Shown: positions 15,306 to 22,622 of the stretch, piece by piece
Position numbering within the stretch: position 1 is the stretch's first letter
Layout of the letters: every line of letters begins with the position of its first letter
NCBI RefSeq assembly: GCF_003390935.1
Contig: NZ_QNQZ01000010.1
Coordinates: 1 to 64,000 of the forward strand
Reading direction: 5' to 3'
Length of the DNA stretch: 64,000 nt
From: Lewinella sp. IMCC34191
GTDB taxonomy: Bacteria > Bacteroidota > Bacteroidia > Chitinophagales > Saprospiraceae
The notes under the pieces: generated by a model
Database searches by the model: none
The model's input: only the letters and a program-made list of their open reading frames with translations
Told to the model about the DNA's origin: nothing
Made by a program: the position numbers and the translations under genes

Positions 15306-16160
15306 TCAGTTTACGGACTCCATAAACTGTCCGACGCTCTTGCCGGTAAACTTCTTGAACTGCCGGGAGAAGTAATCCGGGTCGCTGTAGCCCAGGTCGT
15401 AGGCCAGTTCCTTGATGCTGGGTTGCCCGAGGTAGAGCCGCCGCTGCGCCTCCAGCATCAGGCGGTTGGTGATGTATTCTTTCGGGGAAGTGCCCGCTAC
15501 TTCCTTCACGATGCCGTACAGCGTGCTGGGACTGGTGGCCAGTTCACCGGCGATATCGCTGACCGATACCTGTTCCGTCAGGCGGCGCTCTACAGCGTTC
15601 TTGAACTCGGCGAATTTGGCCATCCGGGCGGTGGCGGGGCGCTCCTCCGTGGTAGCGTAAGCTAGTTCCAGTTCCGTCAACAGGCTAGTGAGGTACGACA
15701 AAAAGATAGGGGTATCCGTGCGGGCATTCTTCGGGTTGCGCAGCAGGTTTTCCAGGATCGCGAAAGCGGCGGTCACCCGCGCGACCGTAGCCTCGTCGAA
15801 GTCGACCACGGCGGTATGGTTCGGGTTAAGCAGAAAACCGAACTGCCGGGGTAGCAGGGCGAGTGTGCGGTCGTCGAAGGCGATGTGGTAGTACTCCTCC
15901 GCCGAATCGTAACCCGGATGCGTGAAGAGCTGGTTGGGATAGACGAACAGTAGCTGGCCGTCGGTGAGGGAGACCTTCTCAAGGTCCACCTCGTAGCTCG
16001 AAGTGCCCTTGCCAATGAAAGAGAGGTAGTAACCTACGCTACGCGTGGACTGCTCGTCCACCACGCAGCCCGTACTGGGCAAGACCGTCCCCTGCCGCGT
16101 AGCCATACAGACCGGTAAGCTGCTCCGCTGTGCCGGGATATTCATTGCCTGCTCGTTCAT
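15306..16160 (-). CDS. AraC family transcriptional regulator
   Basis: 284 aa from ATG at 16160; a longer upstream frame adds 51 residues of low-complexity character. The N-terminal half is a cupin-like sensor (GYYLSFIGKGTSSYEVDLEK, then LLFVYPNQLFTHPGY). The C-terminal 100 residues hold two HTH motifs: VSDIAGELATSPSTLYGIVK and IKELAYDLGYSDPDYFSRQF with KKFTGKSVGQF. It ends 88 bases before the start of the SDR, and probably controls it, as in similar AraC/SDR pairs. Inducer unknown. Confidence 0.9.
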   Translation of the reverse strand: MNEQAMNIPAQRSSLPVCMATRQGTVLPSTGCVVDEQSTRSVGYYLSFIGKGTSSYEVDLEKVSLTDGQLLFVYPNQLFTHPGYDSAEEYYHIAFDDRTLALLPRQFGFLLNPNHTAVVDFDEATVARVTAAFAILENLLRNPKNARTDTPIFLSYLTSLLTELELAYATTEERPATARMAKFAEFKNAVERRLTEQVSVSDIAGELATSPSTLYGIVKEVAGTSPKEYITNRLMLEAQRRLYLGQPSIKELAYDLGYSDPDYFSRQFKKFTGKSVGQFMESVN

Positions 16161-16534
16161 GGGGTACACATCTTCACCGGTCCAGCACCATGCGTGGATC
16201 GCGGAGAAAAAAGGCCTGGGGGTGGGGAAAAGTTTTGGGGGGTTTGTTGCGCTTCCGCTTCCGTGTGTTGAGCCACGAATAGCCGAAGCAGCTTCCATTA
16301 GGGTAGTTATCATTTAGATCTTGTCCGTCGCTGGCGGTAAATGTGTCAGGCGATATGGTGCACGTTGTCCCTTGTCGTCACTATAGGGGACAATTTTTTA
16401 ATTTATGGTACACGATTTCTAAGTGTCCCCCCTCGCAGTACCCCCTTTCGCCGTAACGGAAGGGGTAGCCCCCGCTCCAGTGTTGTGAACAGTTCAAAGG
16501 CGGCCTGCACTTGTACAAACGACAACTCGCCCGT
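16161..16534. other. Gap with two hairpins
   Basis: No gene. Stem 1: GGGGACA (16386-16392) with TGTCCCC (16424-16430). Stem 2: TACCCC..TT (16439-16447) with AAGGGGTA (16460-16467). Both lie downstream of NDH-2, which is read leftward, so they may serve as its terminators. Confidence 0.45.
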
Positions 16535-17845
16535 TCACACCACCGACTCCATCTCCGGCTCAGCAACTTCCTCCCGCTCCACCCGCTCGTTCGGCTTAAT
16601 GATCATCCGGAAGTACTGGTCCTTATTGACGTAGTAGCCCAGCCAGTTCAGCAGGGTGCGGATCCGGTTGCGGAAGTTGATCAGGCCGGCGATGTGGACG
16701 AAGATCCAGATGCACCAGGCCAGGAAGCCCGTCAGCGTGTAGCGGTTCTTCGGCAGGTCGAGTACGGCTTTGTTCCGGCCGATAATGGCCATCGACCCCT
16801 TGTCGTTGTAGCGGAAACTTTTCCATTCCTCGCCATTCCGGAGCAAGTTTTCTCCCAGGTTGACGGCCTGCTGCAGGGCCGGCTGGGCGAGTTGGGGGTG
16901 GCCGCGGGGATACTCGTCGTCGCCCTGAATCAGCGCGCAGTCGCCGAGGGCGAAGATGTTATCATAAGTCAACAGGCGATTAAACCGGTCGGTTTTCAGT
17001 CGCTTTCCCCCGCCGAAGCTCTCCGGGGAGAAGCCGGGGAAGGTCTTGGCGGCCACCCCGGCCGCCCAGATCAGGTTCTTGGTTCGTATTTCCTCCCCGT
17101 TGGCAAAGTAGACGGTATTACCGTCGAAGTCGGACACCAGGGTGTTCATGATCAGCTTAACCCCCAGCTCGGTCAATTTTCGACTGGTATAGCCCTGGGC
17201 GGCCGGCGACATACTGAAGAGCGGCGATGCCAGTCCGTCCACCAGTACAATGTCCCCCAGGTCATCTTCCGCCAGTTCGGGGTAATCTTTGCGAATGATC
17301 GTTGCCTTCATCTCAGACAGGATACCCGCCAGCTCTACTCCGGTCGGACCGGCACCCGCAATGACGAAGGTCAGCAGTTTTTTCCGCTCCACGGGGTCGG
17401 CGGTGCGCGTAGCCCGGTCGAAGCGGGTCAGGATGACGTTGCGCAACGACAAGGCATCGCTGATGCTTTTCATCGGCAGGCTCAGTTCCTCGATGTGCTC
17501 GTTGCCGAAGTAGTTGGGTTCCGTACCGGTGGCCATCACCAGCACGTCATACCGTAGCTCTCCGTTGTCCAGCACGATCCGGTTCTCGGTCGGCACGACG
17601 CGTTGCAGGCGGCCCAGGCGGAAGCGGACGTTCTTCAGGTCCCGGATGATCTTCCGGAAGGGATAACTGATGGCGGACGGCTCCATGAAACCCGTGGACA
17701 CCTGGTAGATCAGGGGCGGGAAGAAATTATAGTTGTTACCGTCTACCAGGATGACCTCAATTCCGGGTGCGTTTCCCAGTTGCTTAACCAGCTCAAGGCC
17801 GGCAAAGCCCCCTCCGACGATCACGATTCTCTTAGCAGCCTTCAT
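16535..17845 (-). CDS. ndh: Type II NADH dehydrogenase (NDH-2)
   Basis: 436 aa from ATG at 17845. FAD-binding IVIVGGGFAGLELVKQLG at the N-terminus, the family motif NNYNFFPPLIYQVSTGFMEP, the NADH-binding FVIAGAGPTGVELAGILSEM at about 155-175, and the FAD contact NIFALGDCALIQG near 310. A C-terminal amphipathic and hydrophobic region (GFLAWCIWIFVHIAGLINF) anchors it to the inner membrane. It passes electrons from NADH to menaquinone without pumping protons. It diverges from a Crp-family gene; the shared 86-bp region has a 5-4-5 palindrome. Confidence 0.92.
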   Translation of the reverse strand: MKAAKRIVIVGGGFAGLELVKQLGNAPGIEVILVDGNNYNFFPPLIYQVSTGFMEPSAISYPFRKIIRDLKNVRFRLGRLQRVVPTENRIVLDNGELRYDVLVMATGTEPNYFGNEHIEELSLPMKSISDALSLRNVILTRFDRATRTADPVERKKLLTFVIAGAGPTGVELAGILSEMKATIIRKDYPELAEDDLGDIVLVDGLASPLFSMSPAAQGYTSRKLTELGVKLIMNTLVSDFDGNTVYFANGEEIRTKNLIWAAGVAAKTFPGFSPESFGGGKRLKTDRFNRLLTYDNIFALGDCALIQGDDEYPRGHPQLAQPALQQAVNLGENLLRNGEEWKSFRYNDKGSMAIIGRNKAVLDLPKNRYTLTGFLAWCIWIFVHIAGLINFRNRIRTLLNWLGYYVNKDQYFRMIIKPNERVEREEVAEPEMESVV

Positions 17846-17895
17846 AACTTTGCGTATTGATGCTGCAAAGGTCTGCCCCCCGGATACCAATAAAG

Positions 17896-17909
17896 TTAAC
17901 CTGGATTAA
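17896..17909. promoter_or_regulatory. Candidate Crp2 site in the NDH-2/Crp2 divergent promoter
   Basis: TTAAC-CTGG-ATTAA has the 5-4-5 layout of an FNR box, with half-site TTAA(C/T) instead of TTGAT. It lies between the two divergent starts (17845 and 17932). TAACTTTG at 17845-17852 may be the -7 box for Crp2. Confidence 0.5.
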
Positions 17910-17931
17910 GAAATGAAGTTACCGAAACGTC

Positions 17932-18504
17932 ATGGAGCAGCTGTACACTAACCTCAACCTGTACTCTACCGTCAGCGAGGAGGAGTTCCGCCACATTCGG
18001 ACCTACTTCACGGAAAGGCACCTAGAGAAGAAGGAGGTGGTCTACGAAGCGGAGCGGCCCAACCTGCATCACTACTTCGTGGTCAGTGGGTGTCTCCAGC
18101 TGTACTTCATCACGCAGCGCGGACTGGAGCAGACTCTGCAGTTCGCGATTCCCGACTGGTGGTTGACCGACTACCGCGCCTGGCACCACGGCAGGAGCTC
18201 CGAATTTTCGATCCAGGCGGTACGGGAGTCCGTGGTGCTGGAGATCAGCCGCGACCGGCAGGCGGAGCTACTTCACCGGTACCCCCAGCTCGAAACCTAC
18301 TTCCGCAAGATCTACGAGACGGCCTACGGAACGGCGCAGCGGCGCATCAAATTCATGTTCGACTACTCGAAGGAAGAAATCTACTTCTCCTTCCGCGACG
18401 CCCATCCGGAGATCGCCAACAGCGTCCCCCAGTACCTGCTCGCCGGCTATCTGGGCCTGACGCCCGAATACCTGAGTAAGTTGCGGCACCAGCGGGGGAA
18501 GTAA
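17932..18504 (+). CDS. Crp/Fnr family transcriptional regulator (Crp2)
   Basis: 190 aa. Beta-roll sensor domain (KKEVVYEAERPNLHHYFVVS with GCLQLYF), dimer helix, and winged HTH ending in YLLAGYLGLTPEYLSKLRHQ. The recognition helix TPEYLSK keeps the Glu but has Lys where FNR has Arg and lacks the CRP-type Arg. No Fe-S Cys cluster. It diverges from NDH-2, the probable target. Its stop is followed after 4 bases by the remains of a thioredoxin-like gene on the other strand. Confidence 0.88.
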   Translation: MEQLYTNLNLYSTVSEEEFRHIRTYFTERHLEKKEVVYEAERPNLHHYFVVSGCLQLYFITQRGLEQTLQFAIPDWWLTDYRAWHHGRSSEFSIQAVRESVVLEISRDRQAELLHRYPQLETYFRKIYETAYGTAQRRIKFMFDYSKEEIYFSFRDAHPEIANSVPQYLLAGYLGLTPEYLSKLRHQRGK

Positions 18505-18508
18505 AGCC

Positions 18509-18592
18509 CTACTTCCACTTGATCCCACAGCCCGCACTCGGGTACTGCTTCTCCGGGCTGGACTTACCGGCCAGCAGATTGCCCAGGTCTTT
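18509..18592 (-). pseudogene. C-terminal tail of a thioredoxin-like gene
   Basis: The minus-strand frame reads LGNLLAGKSSPEKQYPSAGC then GIKWK and stop. This is nearly the same as the last residues of the intact gene at 20485-21042 (MLAGKPSPEKQYPSSGCGIK). Nothing of the rest remains. It is another tail left over from duplication in this region. Confidence 0.8.
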
Positions 18593-18676
18593 CCGTTGTT
18601 AGACTTGACCGGCGGGGTCAGCCGGCCGTCATGCAGCTTGCGTGGGGACAGCACTGCGCAAAGGAAGTATCCGAAA

Positions 18677-19759
18677 CTACCGCCCCGCAACGGTAGGAAT
18701 GAATCCTTCGCGTTGCAACGTATCGAATAAATCAAAGAAGGACTCCCGCGTATCCTGGTAAGCCGTGAACCCGAGCTTGCGGCTTTTGGACATGTCGGTC
18801 ATCACCTCGATCGGGCGGCCCAGGTCGAGGTCGGTGTGCCAGGGCGAGGCGAGACGGTCCAGCTGCGGCTCCGCCAGGCCTTTCTCCCTGGCCAGCTTCC
18901 GCCAGGCTGCGTCCTGGCCTTCCATCATTTCCTCCAGACTGCGGTTACCGGCTTCGTATCCCCGGTACGCCACGCCGAAGTATTCGGCCAGTTGCTTCCA
19001 CAGCCAGCTCCAGCGGAAGACGTCGCCGTTCACGATGTTGAACGCCTCGTTGCCGGCGGCCGGCGTCGTGGCGGCCCACAGGAAGTGCTTGGCGAGTATG
19101 CGCGCGTCGGTCACGTCCGACAGACCGCTCCACTGGGCCTCGGAGCCCGGCCAGGTGAACGGTTCCCCCGTTGCCCGGCACAGACTGGCGTACACGGCCA
19201 GGGTCGTGCCCATATTCATCAGGTTACCGACCGCCTTGCCGATCACGGTATGCGACCGGTGCACGCTCCACGTGAAGCCGTCGCGCTCCGCCGCGGCGAA
19301 AACCTCGTCTTCCTGCGCGTAGTAAAAATTGGGCAGGGGCAGCCGGGGGTGCTCCGTCCGCACCGGCGTTTCCGGCTGAAAACCGTCCTGGGTGTACGCC
19401 TCGAAGGGGCCGAGGTAGTGCTTCAGGCCGGTCACCAGGGCCACGTGGCGAACCGACCCCTTGGGCGAAAGTACCTCCAGCAGGTTGCGGACCATCGCCG
19501 CGTTCACCTCAATGTTCTCCGCCTCCGTATCCTTCCGCATCCAGGCGGTGAAGAAGACGTGGGTGGGCCGCACGTCCGCCAGCGCGGTGCGTAGCGAGTC
19601 CATATCGAGCAAATCCGCCTTCAGGCTGTGGAGCCCTTCGAGGGCTACGGTGGAGCTTCGCGTCAGTCCGTAGGTGGTCCAATCCTGCTCCAGGAGCTCG
19701 CGGGCGAGGTTGTTTCCCGATATTCCACTCGCGCCGACGATAAGTGCCGTGTTTTTCAT
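18677..19759 (-). CDS. PRISE-type NAD(P)H reductase (SDR75R-like)
   Basis: 360 aa from ATG at 19759. N-terminal cofactor motif ALIVGASGISGNNLARELLE, AWMRKDTEAENIEVNAAMVR in the middle, NFYYAQEDEVF holding the catalytic Tyr in the YYxxED form seen in progesterone 5-beta-reductase/iridoid synthase-like enzymes, and WSWLWKQLAEYFG near residue 255. The family reduces activated enones with NADPH; the bacterial substrate is unknown. Upstream (minus strand) are a TACTTTTG promoter box, a 9-bp-arm palindrome, and two FNR-like boxes next to a Crp gene read in the same direction. Confidence 0.88.
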   Translation of the reverse strand: MKNTALIVGASGISGNNLARELLEQDWTTYGLTRSSTVALEGLHSLKADLLDMDSLRTALADVRPTHVFFTAWMRKDTEAENIEVNAAMVRNLLEVLSPKGSVRHVALVTGLKHYLGPFEAYTQDGFQPETPVRTEHPRLPLPNFYYAQEDEVFAAAERDGFTWSVHRSHTVIGKAVGNLMNMGTTLAVYASLCRATGEPFTWPGSEAQWSGLSDVTDARILAKHFLWAATTPAAGNEAFNIVNGDVFRWSWLWKQLAEYFGVAYRGYEAGNRSLEEMMEGQDAAWRKLAREKGLAEPQLDRLASPWHTDLDLGRPIEVMTDMSKSRKLGFTAYQDTRESFFDLFDTLQREGFIPTVAGR

Positions 19760-19767
19760 GCCGTTAT

Positions 19768-19797
19768 TTTTGTCCGTTAGGTATGCGGACAAAAGTA
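19768..19797 (-). promoter_or_regulatory. Promoter box and palindrome before the PRISE reductase
   Basis: TTTTGTCCG (19768-19776) pairs with CGGACAAAA (19786-19794). The right arm overlaps a -7-like box, TACTTTTG on the minus strand (19790-19797). It lies 9 bases before the start codon, so it could be an operator or a 5'-leader hairpin. Confidence 0.55.
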
Positions 19798-19819
19798 CCG
19801 GCGACCGTCAGCCCCTGCA

Positions 19820-19856
19820 TTGATGTGGATCAGGAAGCATTCTTGATGTGGATCAA
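19820..19856 (-). promoter_or_regulatory. Two FNR-type boxes before the PRISE reductase
   Basis: TTGAT-GTGG-ATCAG (19820-19833) and TTGAT-GTGG-ATCAA (19843-19856). The second is a perfect TTGAT-N4-ATCAA palindrome and overlaps the stop codon of Crp3. Centres are 23 bp apart. Crp3's recognition helix TPETVSR matches FNR (E-T-x-S-R), which reads TTGAT. Confidence 0.75.
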
Positions 19857-20434
19857 GCTTCCTCGCGGATATCTTTCTTGATCCGGCTAACCGTTTCGGG
19901 GGTCAGGCCCAGGAAGGAGGCCAGGAGGTGCTGCGGTACGCGCTGCGCAATCTGGGGATAGGTCGTGATCAGCTGGACGTACTTTTCCCGGGCGGAGTAG
20001 GTGTTGGACACGATCAGCCGCCGGTCTTTGGTGACCAGGCTGTTCTGGTACAGGATCCGGAAATACCGTTCCATCGCCGGGACTTCCACCAGCAGCCGTT
20101 CGTAGTTCGGCCGGTCGATCAGCAATACCTCGCTCTGCTCGAGCGCGTCGATGGAAAGGATGGCCTTTTCGTCAAAGAGGAAGCTCTTGAAATCGGATAC
20201 CCACCAGCCCTCCCAGGCAAATAAGCTGATGTGCTCCTGCCCGCCACCGTCGAGGGTATAGGACTTCAGTAGGCCCCGGGCTACGAAAGCGAGACTGCGG
20301 CAGTACTCCCCCTCCTGCAGCAGGAACTGCTTCTTGCGCAGCCGCTTGGGCACGAAAAAATTGGGAATGCCGCGCTTGTCCGCCTCCGTCAGCGCCGTCT
20401 TTTCCTCAATATGCCGAAAGAGTTCCGTAAACAT
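19853..20434 (-). CDS. Crp/Fnr family transcriptional regulator (Crp3)
   Basis: 193 aa. Beta-roll domain (KKQFLLQEGEYCRSLAFVAR), W-rich contact region FAWEGWWVSDF, and C-terminal HTH HLLASFLGLTPETVSRIKKD. The helix TPETVSR has the Glu, Ser and Arg used by E. coli FNR (E209, S212, R213). It lacks the N-terminal Cys cluster of FNR, so it is not an Fe-S oxygen sensor. Two TTGAT boxes lie at its 3' end, before the PRISE reductase on the same strand, which is the likely target. Confidence 0.9.
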   Translation of the reverse strand: MFTELFRHIEEKTALTEADKRGIPNFFVPKRLRKKQFLLQEGEYCRSLAFVARGLLKSYTLDGGGQEHISLFAWEGWWVSDFKSFLFDEKAILSIDALEQSEVLLIDRPNYERLLVEVPAMERYFRILYQNSLVTKDRRLIVSNTYSAREKYVQLITTYPQIAQRVPQHLLASFLGLTPETVSRIKKDIREEA

Positions 20435-20484
20435 CGGGGGTATTCATCCGCTACCGGGGGCCGTGCCGTACGGGAGGCCATGAT

Positions 20485-21042
20485 CTACTGTTTCCACTTA
20501 ATTCCACAGCCCGAACTCGGGTACTGCTTCTCCGGACTCGGCTTGCCCGCCAGCATGTCATCCAGGGCACCGCGCAGGTCTTCCCCGGTCAGGGGCTTAC
20601 CGGAGTTGGGGCGGCTATCGTCGAGGCGACCGCGGTAGTAGAGCTTGCCCTGCCCGTCGAAGAGGTAGAGATCGGGGGTACAGGCGGCATCGTAGGCCTT
20701 GGCCACCGACTGATCCTCGTCGTAGAGGTAGGGGAAGGTGAAGAAGTTGTTGAGGGCGAACGCTTCCATGTTATCGGGGCTGTCGACCGGGTACTTCTCC
20801 ACGTCGTTGCTGCTGATGGCGACGGCACCGACGCCCTTCGGCTCGTAATCATTCGCCACGTCGACCAGCTCGTCGATCGTGTGGATCACGTAGGGGCAGT
20901 GGTTACAGATGAAGTAGACCAGCGTGCCCTGCTTTCCCTTTACGTCGTCGTAGGTGAGCTTCGCGCCGGACATGGTGTCTTCCAGTTTGAAATCGGGCGC
21001 GGGGGTGCCGATTTCTATCATGTTGGATTCGGTAAGGGCCAT
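20485..21042 (-). CDS. Thioredoxin-like (AhpC/TSA-type) protein
   Basis: 185 aa from ATG at 21042 (MALTESNMIEIGTPAPDFKL); a longer frame reads into a tandem repeat and is not likely. Thioredoxin fold with FICNHCPYV, a CxxC active site (Cys-Asn-His-Cys), then SNDVEKYPVDSPDNM, cis-Pro region CTPDLYLFDGQGKLYYRGRL and DSRP. Widespread in Bacteroidota and proteobacteria as a cytosolic redoxin; there is no signal peptide. A truncated copy of its C-terminus lies at 18509-18592. Confidence 0.88.
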   Translation of the reverse strand: MALTESNMIEIGTPAPDFKLEDTMSGAKLTYDDVKGKQGTLVYFICNHCPYVIHTIDELVDVANDYEPKGVGAVAISSNDVEKYPVDSPDNMEAFALNNFFTFPYLYDEDQSVAKAYDAACTPDLYLFDGQGKLYYRGRLDDSRPNSGKPLTGEDLRGALDDMLAGKPSPEKQYPSSGCGIKWKQ

Positions 21043-21087
21043 GGGTTGCTGGTTGCTGGTTACTGGTTGCTGGTTGCTGGTTGGTAT
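21043..21087. repeat. Short tandem repeat
   Basis: Units of GGTTGCTGGTTGCT with one GGTTACT variant. This 7-bp period microsatellite lies directly before the thioredoxin-like start and would encode a Ser-Asn-Gln-Gln-Pro repeat if translated. Confidence 0.8.
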
Positions 21088-21165
21088 CATAAAGCGCTTA
21101 CCGGCTTTGGGGTTGACCCCGGGGCTGACTTTGCGTATCTTACCCGGCCTATCCCCCGGTCTCCT

Positions 21166-22149
21166 ATGCGCCCATTCGGTCGATTGATTTCGTTTCTCCT
21201 GCCGCTCGTCGCCCTATTAAGCTGCCGCTCGGCGGAACGGGAACCGGAATTTCTCTTGCGGGCCAGCCTGCTGGTGGCCGAAGACCATACCTGGTACCGC
21301 GCCTTCGAATACTTCGGAGAGATACTGGAGGAGCGTACCGACGGCCGGATGGTGCTCCAAACCTACCCTTCCGAGCAGCTGGCGAAGGAGATCGAAGCGA
21401 TCCGGATGATCCAGTCGGGGGTGATCGATATGACCAGCACCAGCAGCCTGTTGAGCAACTGGACGGAGATCATGAGCTTCTGTGAGATGCCCTTCTACAT
21501 GGAAAGCATGGAGGAGGTCGACAGCCTGATGGCCGGGACCCTGGGCGAGCGGATCGAGGAGGCGATGATCCGCGATACCGGACTGCGGCCCGTCGGCTAC
21601 TTCCAGGCCGGCCCCCGCCACCTGACCTCCAACCGACCCATCCTTCACCCGGATGACCTGACCGGACTCGTCATTCGTATTCCCAATATCCCCGCCTTCG
21701 TGACGGCCTGGGACGCCCTCGGCGCCAAGGCGATCCCCATGGCCTTTTCCGAAGCCTTCACCTCCCTGCAGCAGGGCGTCATCAACGCACAGGAAAATCC
21801 CCTGCCCCTCACGAAGATGGCCGGCTTCTACGAGGTACAGCAGTACGTCAACCTGACGAGCCACGTCTTCGGCTGGACGCACCCGGTGATCGGCGAAAAG
21901 CAGTTCCAGCAGTTCCCGGACGACCTGAAGAAAATATTCCTGGAGTGCGCCCGGGATATGCAGATCTACGAACGGGAGCTCTTCCACGCGAACGCGCAGG
22001 AGACCCGCCAATTCCTGGAGGACGCGGGAATGGAGTTCCTGGAAGTCGACCGCCCGGCCTTCGTGGCGGGCTGCGGCGATGCCGTTTATAATACCCTCTC
22101 CCCGGAGATGCAGCAATTGTACCGCGAGCTGAAATCTTCGGGGCAATGA
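21166..22149 (+). CDS. dctP: TRAP transporter solute-binding lipoprotein
   Basis: 327 aa from ATG at 21166; a longer upstream frame has no coding features. Lipobox LVALLSC gives an N-terminal lipid anchor. The DctP fold is clear: PSEQLAKEIEAIRMIQSGVI, a domain-swap segment, VIRIPNIPAFVTAWDALGAK with the conserved Arg that binds a carboxylate, and LQQGVINAQENPL. The substrate is likely an organic acid. dctQ overlaps the stop by four bases (ATGA), and dctM follows dctQ in the same way, so the three form one translationally coupled operon. A lipid-anchored binding protein is uncommon in Gram-negative TRAP systems. Confidence 0.92.
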   Translation: MRPFGRLISFLLPLVALLSCRSAEREPEFLLRASLLVAEDHTWYRAFEYFGEILEERTDGRMVLQTYPSEQLAKEIEAIRMIQSGVIDMTSTSSLLSNWTEIMSFCEMPFYMESMEEVDSLMAGTLGERIEEAMIRDTGLRPVGYFQAGPRHLTSNRPILHPDDLTGLVIRIPNIPAFVTAWDALGAKAIPMAFSEAFTSLQQGVINAQENPLPLTKMAGFYEVQQYVNLTSHVFGWTHPVIGEKQFQQFPDDLKKIFLECARDMQIYERELFHANAQETRQFLEDAGMEFLEVDRPAFVAGCGDAVYNTLSPEMQQLYRELKSSGQ

Positions 22150-22622
22150 GGTCCTTCGTCCGCATCGCCGATACCGCCCTCAAGTGGGGCACGCTGCTGA
22201 TGACAGGCAGCTTTCTGGCCTGCATACTGGTGCAGATTTACGCCCGCCTGTTCCTGACTACGGCTCCATCGTGGACGGAAGAGGCAGCCCGCCTCTTTTT
22301 TGTACTCGCCATTGCCTTTGCCGCGGGCCCGGCCCTGAAGCGCGATTACTACGTTTATTTTGACTTCGTGTACGACAAGCTCGGCATGACATGGCAGCGA
22401 CGACTGACGGTGGCCATCGACGCGCTGACCGTACTGCTCTTTGTTCTCTTCCTATACCACGCCGTATCCTTTACGATAATGGGATTCGCGGAGCGGTCGC
22501 CCAGCCTGCAGTTTCCGATGGCGATTGCCTTCGGTGGCATGGTGGTACTGGCCCTGTCCGTGCTGCTCTACGCCGTGGACCGGCTTTTGAAGCACCTATC
22601 GGTTAACAAACCAGCGGCATGA
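22146..22622 (+). CDS. dctQ: TRAP transporter small permease subunit
   Basis: 158 aa with four membrane helices: LKWGTLLMTGSFLACILVQI, AARLFFVLAIAFAAGPALK, LTVLLFVLFLYHAVSF and IAFGGMVVLALSVLLYAV. The DctQ signature WTEEAARLFFV is present. It partners with the large permease encoded next. ATGA overlap with both neighbours. Confidence 0.92.
   Translation: MRSFVRIADTALKWGTLLMTGSFLACILVQIYARLFLTTAPSWTEEAARLFFVLAIAFAAGPALKRDYYVYFDFVYDKLGMTWQRRLTVAIDALTVLLFVLFLYHAVSFTIMGFAERSPSLQFPMAIAFGGMVVLALSVLLYAVDRLLKHLSVNKPAA

Noticed and set aside
16381-16566. Possible transposase fragment on the minus strand
   Set aside because: A 61-codon frame has a suggestive end (HLEIVYHKLKNCPL) but no recognisable motif and overlaps two hairpins.
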